A stretch of 64,000 nt of DNA, taken from contig NW_002476396.1 of NCBI RefSeq assembly GCF_000189635.1, positions 1-64,000 of the forward strand. Reading direction: 5' to 3'. This document shows, piece by piece, positions 1 through 12,405 of the stretch; the stretch's first letter is position 1; every line of letters begins with the position of its first letter. The translations under genes were made by a program, and so were the position numbers. The notes below the pieces were generated by a model. The model ran no database searches. It saw only the letters and a program-made list of their open reading frames with translations, and was not told the origin of the DNA. Source of the DNA: Tetrahymena thermophila SB210 (Eukaryota > Ciliophora > Oligohymenophorea > Hymenostomatida > Tetrahymenidae).

Positions 1-2228
1 ATTATTGGTGAAGAATTAACTAAGAATAATGCACTTTACAATCTAGATTCTATTAACTTCAGAAAGTAAATGTTAATATAGTCTATTATAAGCTATTCAA
101 ATAGGCTTTCATCGAGTAATTCTTTTTTGCCTACTTATGGAAATAAAATTATATCAGTTCTTCAAGCTTCCTTAAATAGTAAATATCAAACCCAAACTTA
201 CAAAGTCCTTAACTATGTTAGCACAACTTTGCAAAACTAACAGCAAAAAATTGCGAATTAAAACAATAATAATAAATTATTTAATAATAACGATATAGTT
301 CAATAGAATTTAGTTGATTGCTTTAAAATATTGAACTCAACTACCCAAGAGGCATCATAAACACTTTAGTAGCAAAGTAATAATAATGGTAAAAGGCTTT
401 TAAAAAGTTAAGAAGATTATTCAAATACTTTAGGCACTTTTAGATCCCTTGCTTCTAATCAAACTATGTTGCAGCAATAAATGGATTTATCAGACTAAAT
501 AGGAAATCTACTAAACAACATTACCCTTCCTAACTAAGGAGACCTTTAATTACAAGGAAATTTAATCTCTCTTAGCACAGAGTAAATAACATCTAAGAAT
601 CTTTAAAAATACATGTATGTTTAAAACTAGCCATAGTAAAATGATTCAAGCACTTATAATGTTGTTATGACTAAATATTCTTATAACCCTTTTATTAATA
701 CTGACGGCTTTTAATAATATATAAATTAACTTTAAAACTCTACTCCTGGTATTCAAGTTTCTATAAATCCTGTGGTAAAACCATTTATCTAAAATACAAA
801 TAATGCCACGAGTTAAGGGTTTAATAATTCTCTTACTCTTTAATTTTCGAATATTAAACCATCAAAATATAATTTAACTTGCTTGTAGCAATAATCTTAA
901 TCAAACTGGACAAATTAAGACTGTAAATTAATTGAATCTACCCAAACTGGCTCTTAAACTTGTTTTTGTAAAAATCAAAAACCCACTACTATAGCCGAAG
1001 ATTTATAAGATCTTCTTGATAATAAAAATTTAAAAACGGCATTTGGTTCATAGGGAATATAAAATATTTCTAATTTTACAACATTCTATGAGTATGCTGT
1101 ATTTTGGATTCTGAGTTCAGTTACACTAATCCAAATAGGACTCTGTATTTATGGTAATTAGCTAGATTCTAAGAATAAAAATTCATTTGTAGGATCTATG
1201 TCAAAAATCAATCCAATATCTTTAGTAAATTTTGAAAATTTTGATTAAAAAAACACAGATGAATAATATCAACTACAACTAAATTAATAAAAATAAGAAT
1301 CCGATAAATTATAATAAAAGGAATCGACTGTTTTTATAAATTACTAGCAATAAAAATAATAATCTTAAAGAGCTACGCAATCAAATATAAACCTGAAAAG
1401 ACCTGAAGATGATTATCAAGGAAGTAAATTATTTGTTTAATAATAAGAAAACGATGTAAACAACCAAAAAGTTTAGAATTTATAGTCTTTATCTGATAAC
1501 CAAAGCATTTAAAGCATATATCTGAGTTCAAAAGATAATAAATAGGAATTAAAATTGGATTAACCGAACACCATTACTGAATAAGTTAATGATAAGAAAA
1601 CAAATAATATGAAGACAAAGGCAAATAAAGTAAAGAATAATAAAAGGATATCGTTGAAATATTAAAAGGATCAAAAAATACTCAAAAATTAATGGAGACC
1701 TCTTTGTTGAAAAAGATATTAATTTTTCACAATTTTAGCAGTATTTTCTTTGTTTACAGTAGTTAAGAATCTAGAGCACTAAGATTTAGCATTTTCTACT
1801 TAAGAGTAATTCACTCATTAAGTATATCAACGATATTTGATTAACAGTACAATGAAGAGTAGATTATTATAGTTTCACTAATAAACTCTGTTATTCTGAT
1901 AGCAAGTGTTACGTTAATTAGATTTTTGTATAAATCTAGAAAAATATTTAAAATAGTTGCTTTTTTGATAATGATGGGTTTGCTTGTACTATATTATTAT
2001 ATAATTTTATCAATTGTGAGCGGACAATCAAATGATTTCTCAAATAAAAGGATATCTTCTTTTTTTATAATGTTTGGAGTAGATTTCTTGATCTTATCAA
2101 CATTAGTCTCTATAATTAACATATTTGCCTTTATTAAAATAGTTAAGGATGCAATTAAAAACAAATTTATATTAAAATTATTAAGTTTATTATAAATATA
2201 AGATATTTTAGAAAATTTAGCGTTGTGA
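1..2228 (+). pseudogene. Family A REJ/GPS multi-TM receptor-like gene A0, 3' part, frameshifted
   Basis: This is the last exon of a family A gene whose 5' part lies before the window; base 1 is a codon start matching position 8651 of A1. In the ciliate code it reads open through the stalk, a GPS-like Cys motif (about 883-990), a first membrane helix (about 1087-1150) and a Q-rich cytoplasmic loop. Around 1609-1611 one T is missing compared with all other copies (ATATGAAG instead of ATATTGAAG). This shifts the frame and gives a TGA at 1708-1710. The remaining four helices are still fully conserved in the other frame, up to the family stop TGA at 2226-2228. Either the break is very recent or it is a sequencing or assembly error. 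The homologous tail is that of a five-TM polycystin-1-like protein. Function is inferred from architecture only. Confidence 0.8.
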
Positions 2229-2714
2229 TATTGTAAATAAAAGCTTTATTTTTATTTGTCTTTATGTTTGTTTTAGGTGTGAAACTTTAATATGTTAATT
2301 TCTGTAATAATTTCATAATTAAATCTTATCAGTATTTATTAAGGTAAAATTCCTCCAAAATGCATAAATTTAGGTTCCTAATTACTAATAATCTAGGTTT
2401 TTATTTTTTCAAAAATATTAATAAATATAATTTTAAATGGTAAATTTGAGAGATTTTAAGAGAATTTGTTAGAAATAAAACATAATAATGTATTGGTCAT
2501 TCAACATACGACAGATTAATTTTAATCGAATTTTATGAAATAGCATACTATTTATTACCTATCCTAAAATAAACAGAAACCAAATAAAAAAGATTGATCA
2601 AATCATATTTTTTATTTTTCTCTACCATATTTATATTTTTCGTTATTTTTTATGTTATGATGGTTGATTAATTTTTTGGTTAGTACATCTTCTTATTTGT
2701 AAAATTAAATTTAA
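2229..2714. other. Intergenic, no gene seen
   Basis: AT-rich 3' flank of A0. The first ~200 bases resemble the flanks after the other A genes. I see no coding frame or RNA gene. Confidence 0.6.
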
Positions 2715-3570
2715 CAAATTAAATAGAATATTAATTATTTTTTTATATTACATTCTACCCCACCTAATATCCTTATATCTTTATAAATTTAAAATTAAAA
2801 ATATTTTTCCAATAAAAATAAATAAATAAATAAATAAAGTAAAAATATAATTTTATCTTTGTTAAATTCCTATTTTTATTTTATTTATATTATTTAATTT
2901 AATAGGTAAATGGACTTGTAAATCACGTATTTTTTTACTATCTAATAATTTGATTAGAATGGGATTGAAATTTTTTAAGATTAGTTTGATATCTAAATCA
3001 CTTCATCAGTTCATCTTCTCTTAACAAAAGTTTAACTAAATCCAATGACCAATAAATATAATTAGAAATACAACCTTATGCTATACCTCCTATTTTCTAC
3101 TTAAGAGTAATTCACTCATTAAGTATATCAACAATATTTGATTAACAGTATAATGAAGAGTAGATTATTATAGTTTCACTTATTAACTCTGCTATTCTGA
3201 TAACAAGTGTTACCATAATTAGATTTTTGAATAATTCTAGAAAAATATTTAAAATGGTTGCTTTTTTGCTAATGATAGGTTTACTTGTACTTTATTATTA
3301 TATAATTTTATCAATTTTTAGCGGTCAATCAGATGATTTCTCAAATAAAAAGATATTTTTTTAATAATATTTGGAGTAGATTTCTTCTTCTTATCAACAT
3401 TAGTCTCTATTATTAACATATTTGGCTTTGTTAAAATAGTTAAAATGCAATTAAAAACAAATTTATATTATAATTATTAAGTTTATTATATGATATTATA
3501 CAAAATTTAGTATTGTGATTTTATAAATAAACATTTTATTTATCTTTATGATAGTTTTAGATATGAACGA
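2715..3570 (+). pseudogene. Family A remnant: intron 5/exon 6 fused to the C-terminal helices
   Basis: Bases 2715-2880 match the end of family A intron 5, and about 2880-3091 match exon 6 (REJ region). At about 3091/3092 the sequence jumps straight to the last-exon segment that begins with the second membrane helix, so more than 3 kb of exon 7 is missing. The junction itself keeps the codon phase, but exon 6 has a 1-nt loss near 3012-3030, and the helix region has a further deletion near 3355. No ATG or signal peptide is present. The 3' flank after 3490 still resembles that of intact copies. I read it as a non-functional deletion product of a former tandem copy. Confidence 0.85.
2816..2840. 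repeat. Short AAAT simple repeat
   Basis: Five to six units of AAAT/AAATA within the intron-like part of the A remnant. Similar ATTT runs end the window (63985-64000). Confidence 0.7.
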
Positions 3571-4479
3571 TTAATATATCAATTTCCTTAAAATAACTGT
3601 TACTGGTTTTAAAATTCTAATGATTGAATTATTAGTAATCAGAAAAATTTGTAAAAATATTAACATATAAATGACTAAATTGCATCCTAAATATTTTTTC
3701 TTTTCTTTTTTAAATCAGAATTTATCGGATGGATACACCTACATTTGCTCAAAATATAAAATTTGGAAGCATTAATTTCCGAAAATTAAATGCAAATAAA
3801 TTAAAAAATATTATAATAAAAAAAACTATTATAAAAAATAAATAAATTATTTAATTTAAAATTATAAATTTGATTTAAAAAATAACAAACAAACGAAGGT
3901 ATTAATGGAAAAAATTTACAAAATTATTAATTATTATATTAATATAATTTATAGCTTAAGTTCGAATTAAATTCTTGGGTGTCAGCGTTAGCTAGAATTT
4001 AATTCATGGAAATTAGAGATGAAAGAGGTATAAAATAGCAATAATAAATAAATAAAGATTAATTTTGTGGCTTCAAATCAATAATAAGAAGAAATCAAAA
4101 GAAAATTAATGATGATTTTAAGAGAGTAATTTTTACTTGGATATTAACTCATTTTTAATGATTTAAATAAATGATTTAAAATGCTCTTTATCATTTTTCG
4201 AAATAAGTTAAAAGAAACTATGTAAAAAGAAAATTGATATTGCATTTAAATTGTAAAGGAAACTTATATTCATACTACTTTATTTGATAAATAATGAGTT
4301 AACTAACGTGCTTCTTCAAATCAATAAACAAAACAAATCAAAAGGAAATTAATTATAATTTATAATAATTACAAAAGAATTCTTTGAAAATTACTTCATT
4401 CCCTTTAAAAAGTTAGATAATAAATTAGCTAATAACTCTACTTGATTTCCATCAAGCTTATAAAATTTTTTAGACAAAA
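3571..4479. promoter_or_regulatory. 5' flank of A1
   Basis: No gene seen. Several blocks are shared with the flanks of A2-A5, including the hairpin element at 3964-4005 and the block just before the ATG containing CCATCAAGCTTAT (about 4449-4461). That last block is conserved 20-30 bases upstream of the start codon in all five A genes and is the best candidate for promoter or 5' UTR sequence. Confidence 0.5.
3964..4005. repeat. Conserved hairpin element, copy 1 (upstream of A1)
   Basis: Perfect 12-bp inverted repeat GAATTAAATTCT / AGAATTTAATTC with an 18-nt loop. It is preceded by TAATTTATAGCTTA and followed by CATGGAAAT, as in the two other copies (20705-20754 and 62528-62577). It lies 475 bases before the A1 start codon. 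Nature unknown: a small non-coding RNA, a tiny mobile element or a cis element are all possible. Confidence 0.6.
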
Positions 4480-7400
4480 ATGTTAATATTCTGTAAGGAT
4501 AATCTCTTTTTTATTCATTAAATTAATGATTTATATAAATATTTATAGGCATCTTGCTTGCTTTAAGGATAGTCTAAGCATAGGATTGCTCATTCCTTCT
4601 CTCAAAACCTTAACCAACTACTCCACCTTTGGGTAAATTTTAAATTCTAAAATTATAAACTCAACCAACCATTAAAACTTAAATGAATTTTAGGCTACGA
4701 GTGTGTTATGAGCTCTTCAACAACATTCGATAATGCTTACGTTTAAGCGACAACCAAATATACAATATGGGCAGTAGCTGAAAGCAACCAACATACCAAT
4801 CCATAAATTCTTATAAGATAACCTCAATGTGCAAATCTTATTTAGCAAGATAGCTTGAACTATCCAGGCTTAGATATATGGTTTGATAGAAATAGCTAGA
4901 ATTTAAAAAATATGTACATTAGTTATGATTTATATACCAATCAACAACCAGGTTAGTTTACAATTAAAACAGGCTGGAATTAAGATTAATCATACAGTTA
5001 TACTTATCATTCTAATCAACTGACTTCCTCATAAATGGATGCTTGCGGTAAATTCAAAATAAGTTTATTTGAAAGTATAGATTTTACTAGCTTATCAACG
5101 AAATTTAGCGCATCTTTTATTATTTTTCGTGCCTATGATTCATTCAATAGCTCAATTTAAACTTGGTTATCAAATGTGTAGATTCTCGCTTACTACGAAG
5201 TAAATTTTATTGATTTGTTTCATTGTAGAAACTATTTTTTACTCCTATTCATTTTTTTTGATATAAATGTTAACAAATCTCCAGCTAATAATTTTATTCA
5301 CTACTTTATTAGTTTATTTTTATATTTTTTATTATAAAATTAATTTATTTTAGTTGTACTTTTAAACAATTTAGTTTTATTTTTTAGCCATATTAATTGC
5401 CACTAACTAACTAACTATATTATTTAATTAAAAATTTTTTAAAATAATTAAGTCTTTGGTTTTTAGATTTAATGATTTGATTTTTAATTATTTAATAGTG
5501 TCCAATTGGATGCTCGGGTTCTTGTCCTTCAGGAGTTTGTTCAGCTTGTTTAAGCGGCTACAATATTTAAAGTGGAAAATGTTTATTATAGTGCAATTTA
5601 GGCTAATACTTAAATTAAGATTAATCTTCAAAATAATCTTGCTTATCTTGCATTCCTAATTGCAATTAATGCGCTGATGGGAATACTTGTATAACTTGTG
5701 CTAATAGTTTTACCTACGCTTTCGTTAATGGCTAAAATAGGTGTTATCCATCATGTAGCTAATCTAACCAGTATATTGACTCAACAGGTTCATGCTAAAA
5801 TTGTATGTAATATTGCAGCAAATGCTCTTAAGCTAATAAATGCGACACTTGTTTATCAGGATTCACTTAGAGTGCTTCATTCGTTTGCTAATGTTAAGGT
5901 TTTGTCAACAACAGTAATCAATGCACTCCTTGCACTCCTCCTTGCTAAACTTGTGGTGATATCTCAACTACAAGCTGTCAATCCTGCATAAATAATTACT
6001 ACCTTGTTAAAGATTATCCAAATTAGTCATAATCTTTATGTCTTTAAATATGCCCTAATAATTATTAACTAATCAATAATACTTGTAAATTATGTATTTA
6101 GACTATTTACAACGATTGTTTTAATTGCCCTAAAACTTGTAGATCTTGCTCTCCATCTCAGATTAACAAATGTTAAGATTGTTATCCTGGAATGCAGCTT
6201 AATAGTAACGGCTTATGCGAGCCTTCACCCTAGCCTGGACTATAAGTAGATAGTAGAAATCTCAATTTTTATTATTGTAGCTATAATAATATAGCAGTTG
6301 TTTAGGCTACTTTTTCAAGCTCAAGTCCAACATTAACTCTAGAATTCGGTATTAATTTAGTTACTATACCTGGACTACAATGCAGTTAAATATTTGACTC
6401 TGTTACTCTAAATTTGTTAGGTTCTAGTACATGCTCTATCAGTTCATCATAAATCGTAGTGGCATTAAGTATATTTTATTAAATAATGAATTAAATATTA
6501 ATATAATATCTTCTTAAAAATAGGTTAAGATGCTAATTTAATGGTTAACTAAGTCATAACTATAACTACAATTGCTTAGGTACTTTAATTCTAAGGAGTC
6601 AGTTCTAAAATTGATACTATTTATCTGATTTCTTATGTTTAACAACCAGTTACTCCTTAAGTGAATGTTCTATACAATTAAGTTGTAAATTCTTGTGATG
6701 ACATCTAATTCTAAATTTAAACACCATAAAATGATGCAGGAAGAGGTTTCTTCAATATATAATGGATATTACCTAATTCATAAACTTTTAACCAAGAAAC
6801 TTTGAATAATTTAAGTGTTATTATAAATAGCGCAAATGCGCTTCAAAGTTTAACTTTGTTAATCCCAAAATACACACTTCCCATTAATACTAACATATCT
6901 ATTTAGCTCAAATACACTCTTAAAGTCTATTAAAGCAACACCTTGTCATTTACAACTAACAATTAATAAAAGAAGCAAATTATTCTAAGCCAAATTTAAA
7001 ATAATTATGCTCCAATATATAGGTAAACTAATTATTTTAAACATATTTACAAAAAATAAAATTATTTTTTTAATTATTTAAAATATAAATTTCCTTAAAA
7101 TGAATATGTTAATTTAATTCTATTTTATTTCAGTTACTTCAAACATTTCATTTTAAAAATATAATTTTTGAAAAAATCAATATTTATGATTTTTTAAATA
7201 AGTAAAAAAATAATTTTATTTTTTTATCATTAAATTTTTACTAATTTTTTAAATTAAATAGGTATATGGACTTGTAAATCACATATTTTTTTACTAGTTA
7301 ATAGTGTGATTAGCAAGGGATTCACTTTTTTTAAGATTAATTTGATATCTAAATCACTTCATTAGCTCTACCTTCTCTTAATAAAAGTTTAACTTAATTC

Positions 7401-10400
7401 AATGCTCAATAATTATAATTAGAAATACAACCTTATCTTATATCTGCTAGTACAAATTTAGATATTTAGGTAGAATTTATTTTTATTATGTTATTAATTA
7501 TTAACTATTTAATATTTTTTAGGTTGTTGCTTAAATTAGTGGCGATGCATCAATTAGCAATAAAAATACTTTATCTATTCCTTATACCCTATCGAAACTT
7601 TAGATTCTGATCTAAAATGGAGCTAATATGCTTGTTGATTATAAAAATAATCTTACTCTGATTGGTTTCGCAAGAGATTATGAAATTCAAGATCCTAACT
7701 CTCCATAAGGAATACAACTAAGTTGGCAGTGCAAGTCTTTGTAAGTATAAAATGGGGATGACAAATGTTACACATATAAAAAGGTAGTTTATGTACCATA
7801 AAATACTTAGAATATTACAATCAATGGTGGTACTTTCAACCCTTATTAAACCCTCAATTTCATTTTTTAAGGATCTAAAGATTCTAGAACTTCCGAGTCT
7901 AGCACTTTACTTATTTTTGCAGAGATAGATCTTCCTCCTCTCATAGTTATATTTGATGACCCTACATAATTATAATAAATTAACATAAACGAAGATATTC
8001 GAGCAACTCTTATTTATGGCTCAAATGTACCTTCGGATATTCTAACTTATGCTGGAGCAATTCTCTACAATAACTTTGTAGTTGGAGTAATTAAATTTGA
8101 TTATTACAAACTTAAATTTAGAATTTGGGATTACTTTTCTAATATAAAAGCAGATAATCTAATTGTTCAAATCAGATTTACTGTATATAATCCTGCCAAT
8201 ATAATGCCTAGTTTAAGCGTAACTAACTTTAATATAAACTTCCCTCCTTAAAATTGTGTTCTTTCTGTTACTCCTTTAAGTGGTCAGGCTTTAACTACCT
8301 AATTCACTATTCAATTTGATGGTTGCACAGCCATTAATAATCCTATAACTTACTAATTCTTCTATTATAACCAGACTTCTGATGTACAATAAGAAATTTT
8401 AATCCCTTAAAATATCCTAAGAAGATAATTACAAGATCAGAGTTTACAGTCCAAAATTATTACCAATCTCCCTTCAGGAAATATAGTAATTATGGGTCAA
8501 GCTATGGATTCTTACTTAGCTGTCTTTAATTCAACCATATAAGTGAATGTTTCTCCATTCTCGGGAGATGAGTAGACATTACTGAGTTTAATAGGTTCAG
8601 CTCTTTCTTAGAAAAATATAAATATAAATTAAATGCTCATTAATTTATGCATTATTGGTGAAGAATTAACTAAGAACAATGCACTTTACAATCTAGATTC
8701 TATTAACTTCAGAAAGTAAATGTTAATATAGTCTATTATAAGCTATTCAAATAGGCTTTCATCGAGTAATTCTTTTTTGCCTACTTATGGAAATAAAATT
8801 ATATCAGTTCTTCAAGCTTCCTTAAATAGTAAATATCAAACCCAAACTTACAAAGTCCTTAACTATGTTAGCACAACTTTGCAAAACTAACAGCAAAAAA
8901 TTGCGAATTAAAACAATAATAATAAATTATTTAATAATAACGATATAGTTCAATAGAATTTGGTTGATTGCTTTAAAATATTGAACTCAACTACCCAAGA
9001 GGCATCATAAACACTTTAGTAGCAAAGTAACAATAATGGTAAAAGGCTTTTAAAAAGTTAAGAAGATTATTCAAATACTTTTGGCTCTTTTAGAGCCCTT
9101 GCTTCTAATCAAACTATGTTGCAACAACAAATGGATTTATCAGACTAAGTAGGAAATCTATTAAACAACATTACCCTTCCCAATTAAGGAGACCTTTAAT
9201 TACAAGGAAATTTAATCTCTCTTAGCACAGAGTAAATAACATCTAAGAATCTTTAAAAATACATGTTCATTTTAAACTAGCCATAGTAAAATGATTCAAA
9301 CATTTATAATGTTGTCCTGACTAACTATACTTATAACCCTTTTATTAATACTGACGGCTTTTAGTCATATATAAATTAAGTTTAAAACACGACTCCTGGT
9401 ATACAAGTTTCTATAAATCCTGTGGTAAAACCGTCTATCTAAAATGTAAATAATACCTTTAGTTAAGGGCTTAATAATTCTCTTACTCTTTAATTTTCGA
9501 ATATAAAACCATCAAAATATAATTTAACTTGCTTGTAGCAACAATCTTAATCAAATTGGATTCAATCAGATTGTAAATTGATTTAATCTACCCTAAGTGG
9601 ATCATATATTTGTCTATGTAAAGATTAAAAACCCACTACTATAGCCGAAGATTTATAAGATCTTCTTGATAATAAAAATTTAAAAACTGCATTTGGTTCA
9701 TAGGGAATATAAAATATTTCTAATTTTACAACATTCTATGAGTATGCTGTATTTTGGATTCTGAGTTCAGTTACACTAATCCAAATAGGACTCTGCATTT
9801 ATGGTAATTAGCTAGATTCTAAGAATAAAAATACATTTGTAGGATCTATGTCAAAAATCAATCCAATATCTTTAGTAAATTTTGAAAATTTTGATTAAAA
9901 AATTACAGATGAATAATATCAACTACAACTAAATTAATAAAAATAAGAATCCGATAAATTATAATAAAAGGAATCGACTGTTTTTATAAATTACTAGCAA
10001 TAAAAATAATAATCTTAAAGAGTTACTCAATCAAATATTAACCTAAAAATTCCTGAATATGATTATCAAGGAAGTAAATTATTAGTTTAATAATAAGAAA
10101 ATGATATAAACAACCAAAAAGTTTAGAATTTATAGTCTTTATCTGATAACCAAAGCATTTAAAGCATATATCTGAGTTCAAAAGAAAATAAATAGGAATT
10201 AAAATTGGATTAACCGAACAGCATTACTGAATAAGTTAATGATAAGAAAACAAATAATATTGAAGATAAAGGCAAATAAAGTAAAGAATAATAAAAGGAT
10301 ATTGTTGAAATATTAAAAGGATCAAAAAATACTGAAAAATTAATGCAGACCTCATTCTTAAAAAAGATATTAATTTTTCACAATTTTAGCAGTATTTTCT

Positions 10401-10879
10401 TTGTTTATAGTAATTAAGAATCTAGACCACTAAGATTTACCATTTTTTACTTAAGAATAATTCACTCATTAAGCATATCAACGATATTTGATTAACAGTA
10501 CAATGAAGAATAGATTATTATAGTTTCACTTATAAATTCTGTTATCCTGATAGCAAGTGTTACGTTAATTAGATTTTTGTATAAATCTAGAAAAATATTT
10601 AAAATAATTGCTTTTTTACTTATGATAGGTTTGCTTATACTATATTATTATATAATTTTATCAATTGTGAGCGGTCAATCAAATGATTTCTCAAATAAAA
10701 GGATATCTTCTTTTTTTATAATGTTTGGAGTAGATTTCTTCATCTTATCAACATTAGTCTCTATAATTAACATATTTGCCTTTATTAAAATAGTTAAGAA
10801 TGCAATTAAAAACAAATTTATATTAAAATTATTAAGTTTATTATAAATATAAGATATTTTAGAAAATTTAGCTTTGTGA
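4480..10879 (+). CDS. Family A receptor-like protein A1 (Cys-rich, REJ, GPS-like, 5 TM)
   Basis: Predicted 1,878-aa surface protein. Exons: 4480-4492, 4549-4632, 4694-5199, 5499-6468, 6524-7022, 7262-7469, 7523-10879; the phases join without any TGA until 10877-10879. The start is supported because splicing exon 1 to exon 2 yields a signal peptide (MLIFCILLALRIVQA then QDC). Exon 3 (aa ~33-201) is a variable N-terminal domain ending in LAYYE. Exon 4 is a furin/growth-factor-receptor-like Cys-rich stretch (CPIGC...C..C, aa ~202-450). Exons 5-6 look REJ-like (C-x-D-I...RG...W, aa ~525-760). A GPS-like Cys motif (C...W....C...CxC) sits near aa 1430-1475, with NQKPT where a cleavable GPS has HLS/T. 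Helices lie near aa 1499-1520, 1731-1750, 1758-1780, 1787-1813 and 1823-1850, with a Q/N-rich loop after the first. The plan is polycystin-1-like but lacks PLAT. Ligand and function are unknown. Confidence 0.87.
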
Positions 10880-11231
10880 TGTTCTAAATAAAAGTTTTAT
10901 TATTGTTTGTCTTTATGTTAGTTTAAGATATGTACATTTAATATGTTAATTTCTGTAAGATTACATAGATCATGAATATTTTATGAATCTTGATTAAGAT
11001 AAATTATTCCCAAAATGCATAAATTTAGGCAGGTAATTTGTAATTATCTTAGTTTTTAAAAATTACCTTGGTTTTTATGATTTTCCAAAATATAAAATTT
11101 AATTGTAAAAATTGTAAATTTTAGAGTTAAAAAAAAAATTTGATGCCAAAATAAAAATTGTTTTAGTATTTAATAATTGATGAGTTTATGGTATTTATAA
11201 AAAATTTATAAATTTTGATTAATACTTCGAG
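10880..11231. other. Intergenic, no gene seen
   Basis: 3' flank of A1, similar for ~200 bases to those of the other A genes. Nothing further recognised. Confidence 0.6.
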
Positions 11232-11945
11232 GATCAAAACTTATGAAAAGAATAATTTGAAATTTAATCTTATTCATTTCTCCTATCCCTAAAAAATTTA
11301 AAGTAAATATACTCAAATTTAATGAATAAATTGAAATAGATTAAAAAAATAAATAAAAAACAAAAATGGATATTAGCTATTATAAAAATATATTTAATAG
11401 CAAAAAATAAATAAATACATTCAAAATTTATAAATTAACTGAAATAAAATTGTGGTTTCTTCTGCTAAATTGTAATTTTTGGTTGTGTTTTTTATAGAGA
11501 AATTAGTTTTGGAAATAAATATTTATTTATTTGATTTTAAGTAATACAAAGTTATTAAAGTAATGTTTTTAATAAAAAAAATTAGATTTCAAAACTTAAG
11601 AAAATAATAATTTGAAATTTAATCTTATCCATTTCTCCTATCTCTAAAAAATTTAAAGTAAATATGCTCAAATTTAATGAACAAATTGAAATAGATTAAA
11701 AAAATAAATAAAAAACAATAAAGGATATTAGCTAATCTAAAAATATATTTAATAGCAAAAAATAAATAAATATATTCAAAATTTATAAATTATCTGAAAT
11801 AAAATAGTGATTTTTTTTAAAAAGTAATTTTTGTCTGTGTTTTTTATAGAGAAATCAATTTGGGAAATAAATATATTTTTTATTGTATTTTAAGTAATAC
11901 ACAGTTGAAGTAATTTTTTTTGATGAAGAAAATTTGATCTATCAA
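11232..11945. repeat. Two direct repeats of about 355 bp upstream of B1
   Basis: Unit a (about 11232-11587) and unit b (about 11588-11945) share the same block order: AAAACTTAAGAAAATAAT-like start, CATTTCTCCTATC, TATTAGCTA, AAATATATTTAATAGC, GTAATTTTTGG and TTTTAAGTAATAC. A single unit lies before B2 (about 14495-14730), a double one before B3 (54975-55690), and a scrap before B4 (59325-59390). No coding capacity seen. The repeat is part of the B gene duplication unit. Confidence 0.7.
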
Positions 11946-12405
11946 AAAACCTGTTTATTCATCAAACTGAAAAATAAAATTGTTAATAAAAGTGACCAAT
12001 AAAATTTAAATTAGGTAATGTATATTTTATTTCATATTTATTTTCAAAGGAATGATTGAATAAATAATTTAATTATTAAATAGTTGATAACAATTAACTT
12101 GTATACCAAAATCAATTCATTTGATAGATAGAGTAATTAACAAATATTGAAATTAAGTCAAACTTCAAGTTAATCTTGATGTTTAAAAAGAAAGCAAACA
12201 AGCCAAATAATAAAAAAAATATATAATAATAACAAGAAAGAAACAAATTATTAAAAGATCAAATAATCAATAAATTAGTAGAATTAATTATTCACAGTAC
12301 TCCCTCAAGCAATATAAACATTATTGAATTAGTTCCAACCAAAGATGATTTACTAAAAACTTGATTCATTTTCATCTTAATTTATTTAACATCAACAACC
12401 AGTAA
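11946..12405. promoter_or_regulatory. Conserved 5' flank of B1
   Basis: From about 12117 (TTTGATAGATAGAGTAATTA) to the start codon, ~290 bases are shared with the flanks of B2, B3 and B4, ending in ACAACCAGTAAATG. Likely promoter plus 5' UTR carried along with each duplicated B gene. No ORF seen. Confidence 0.5.

Noticed and set aside
1926-2195. Stand-alone 89-aa membrane protein, and its equivalents near 10577, 27708, 46828 and 54108
   Set aside because: These are the C-terminal helices of family A read in the standard code. In the ciliate code the frame continues upstream, and downstream to a TGA 33 bases later.
5200-5498. A possible small exon inside intron 3 of family A (reads like NINASKVPAYYF in A3)
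   Set aside because: A1 has a 1-nt length change and an in-phase TGA there, and A4 lacks ~50 bp. Joining exon 3 (YYE/YYK) directly to TGTCC gives the expected Cys-rich start in every copy.
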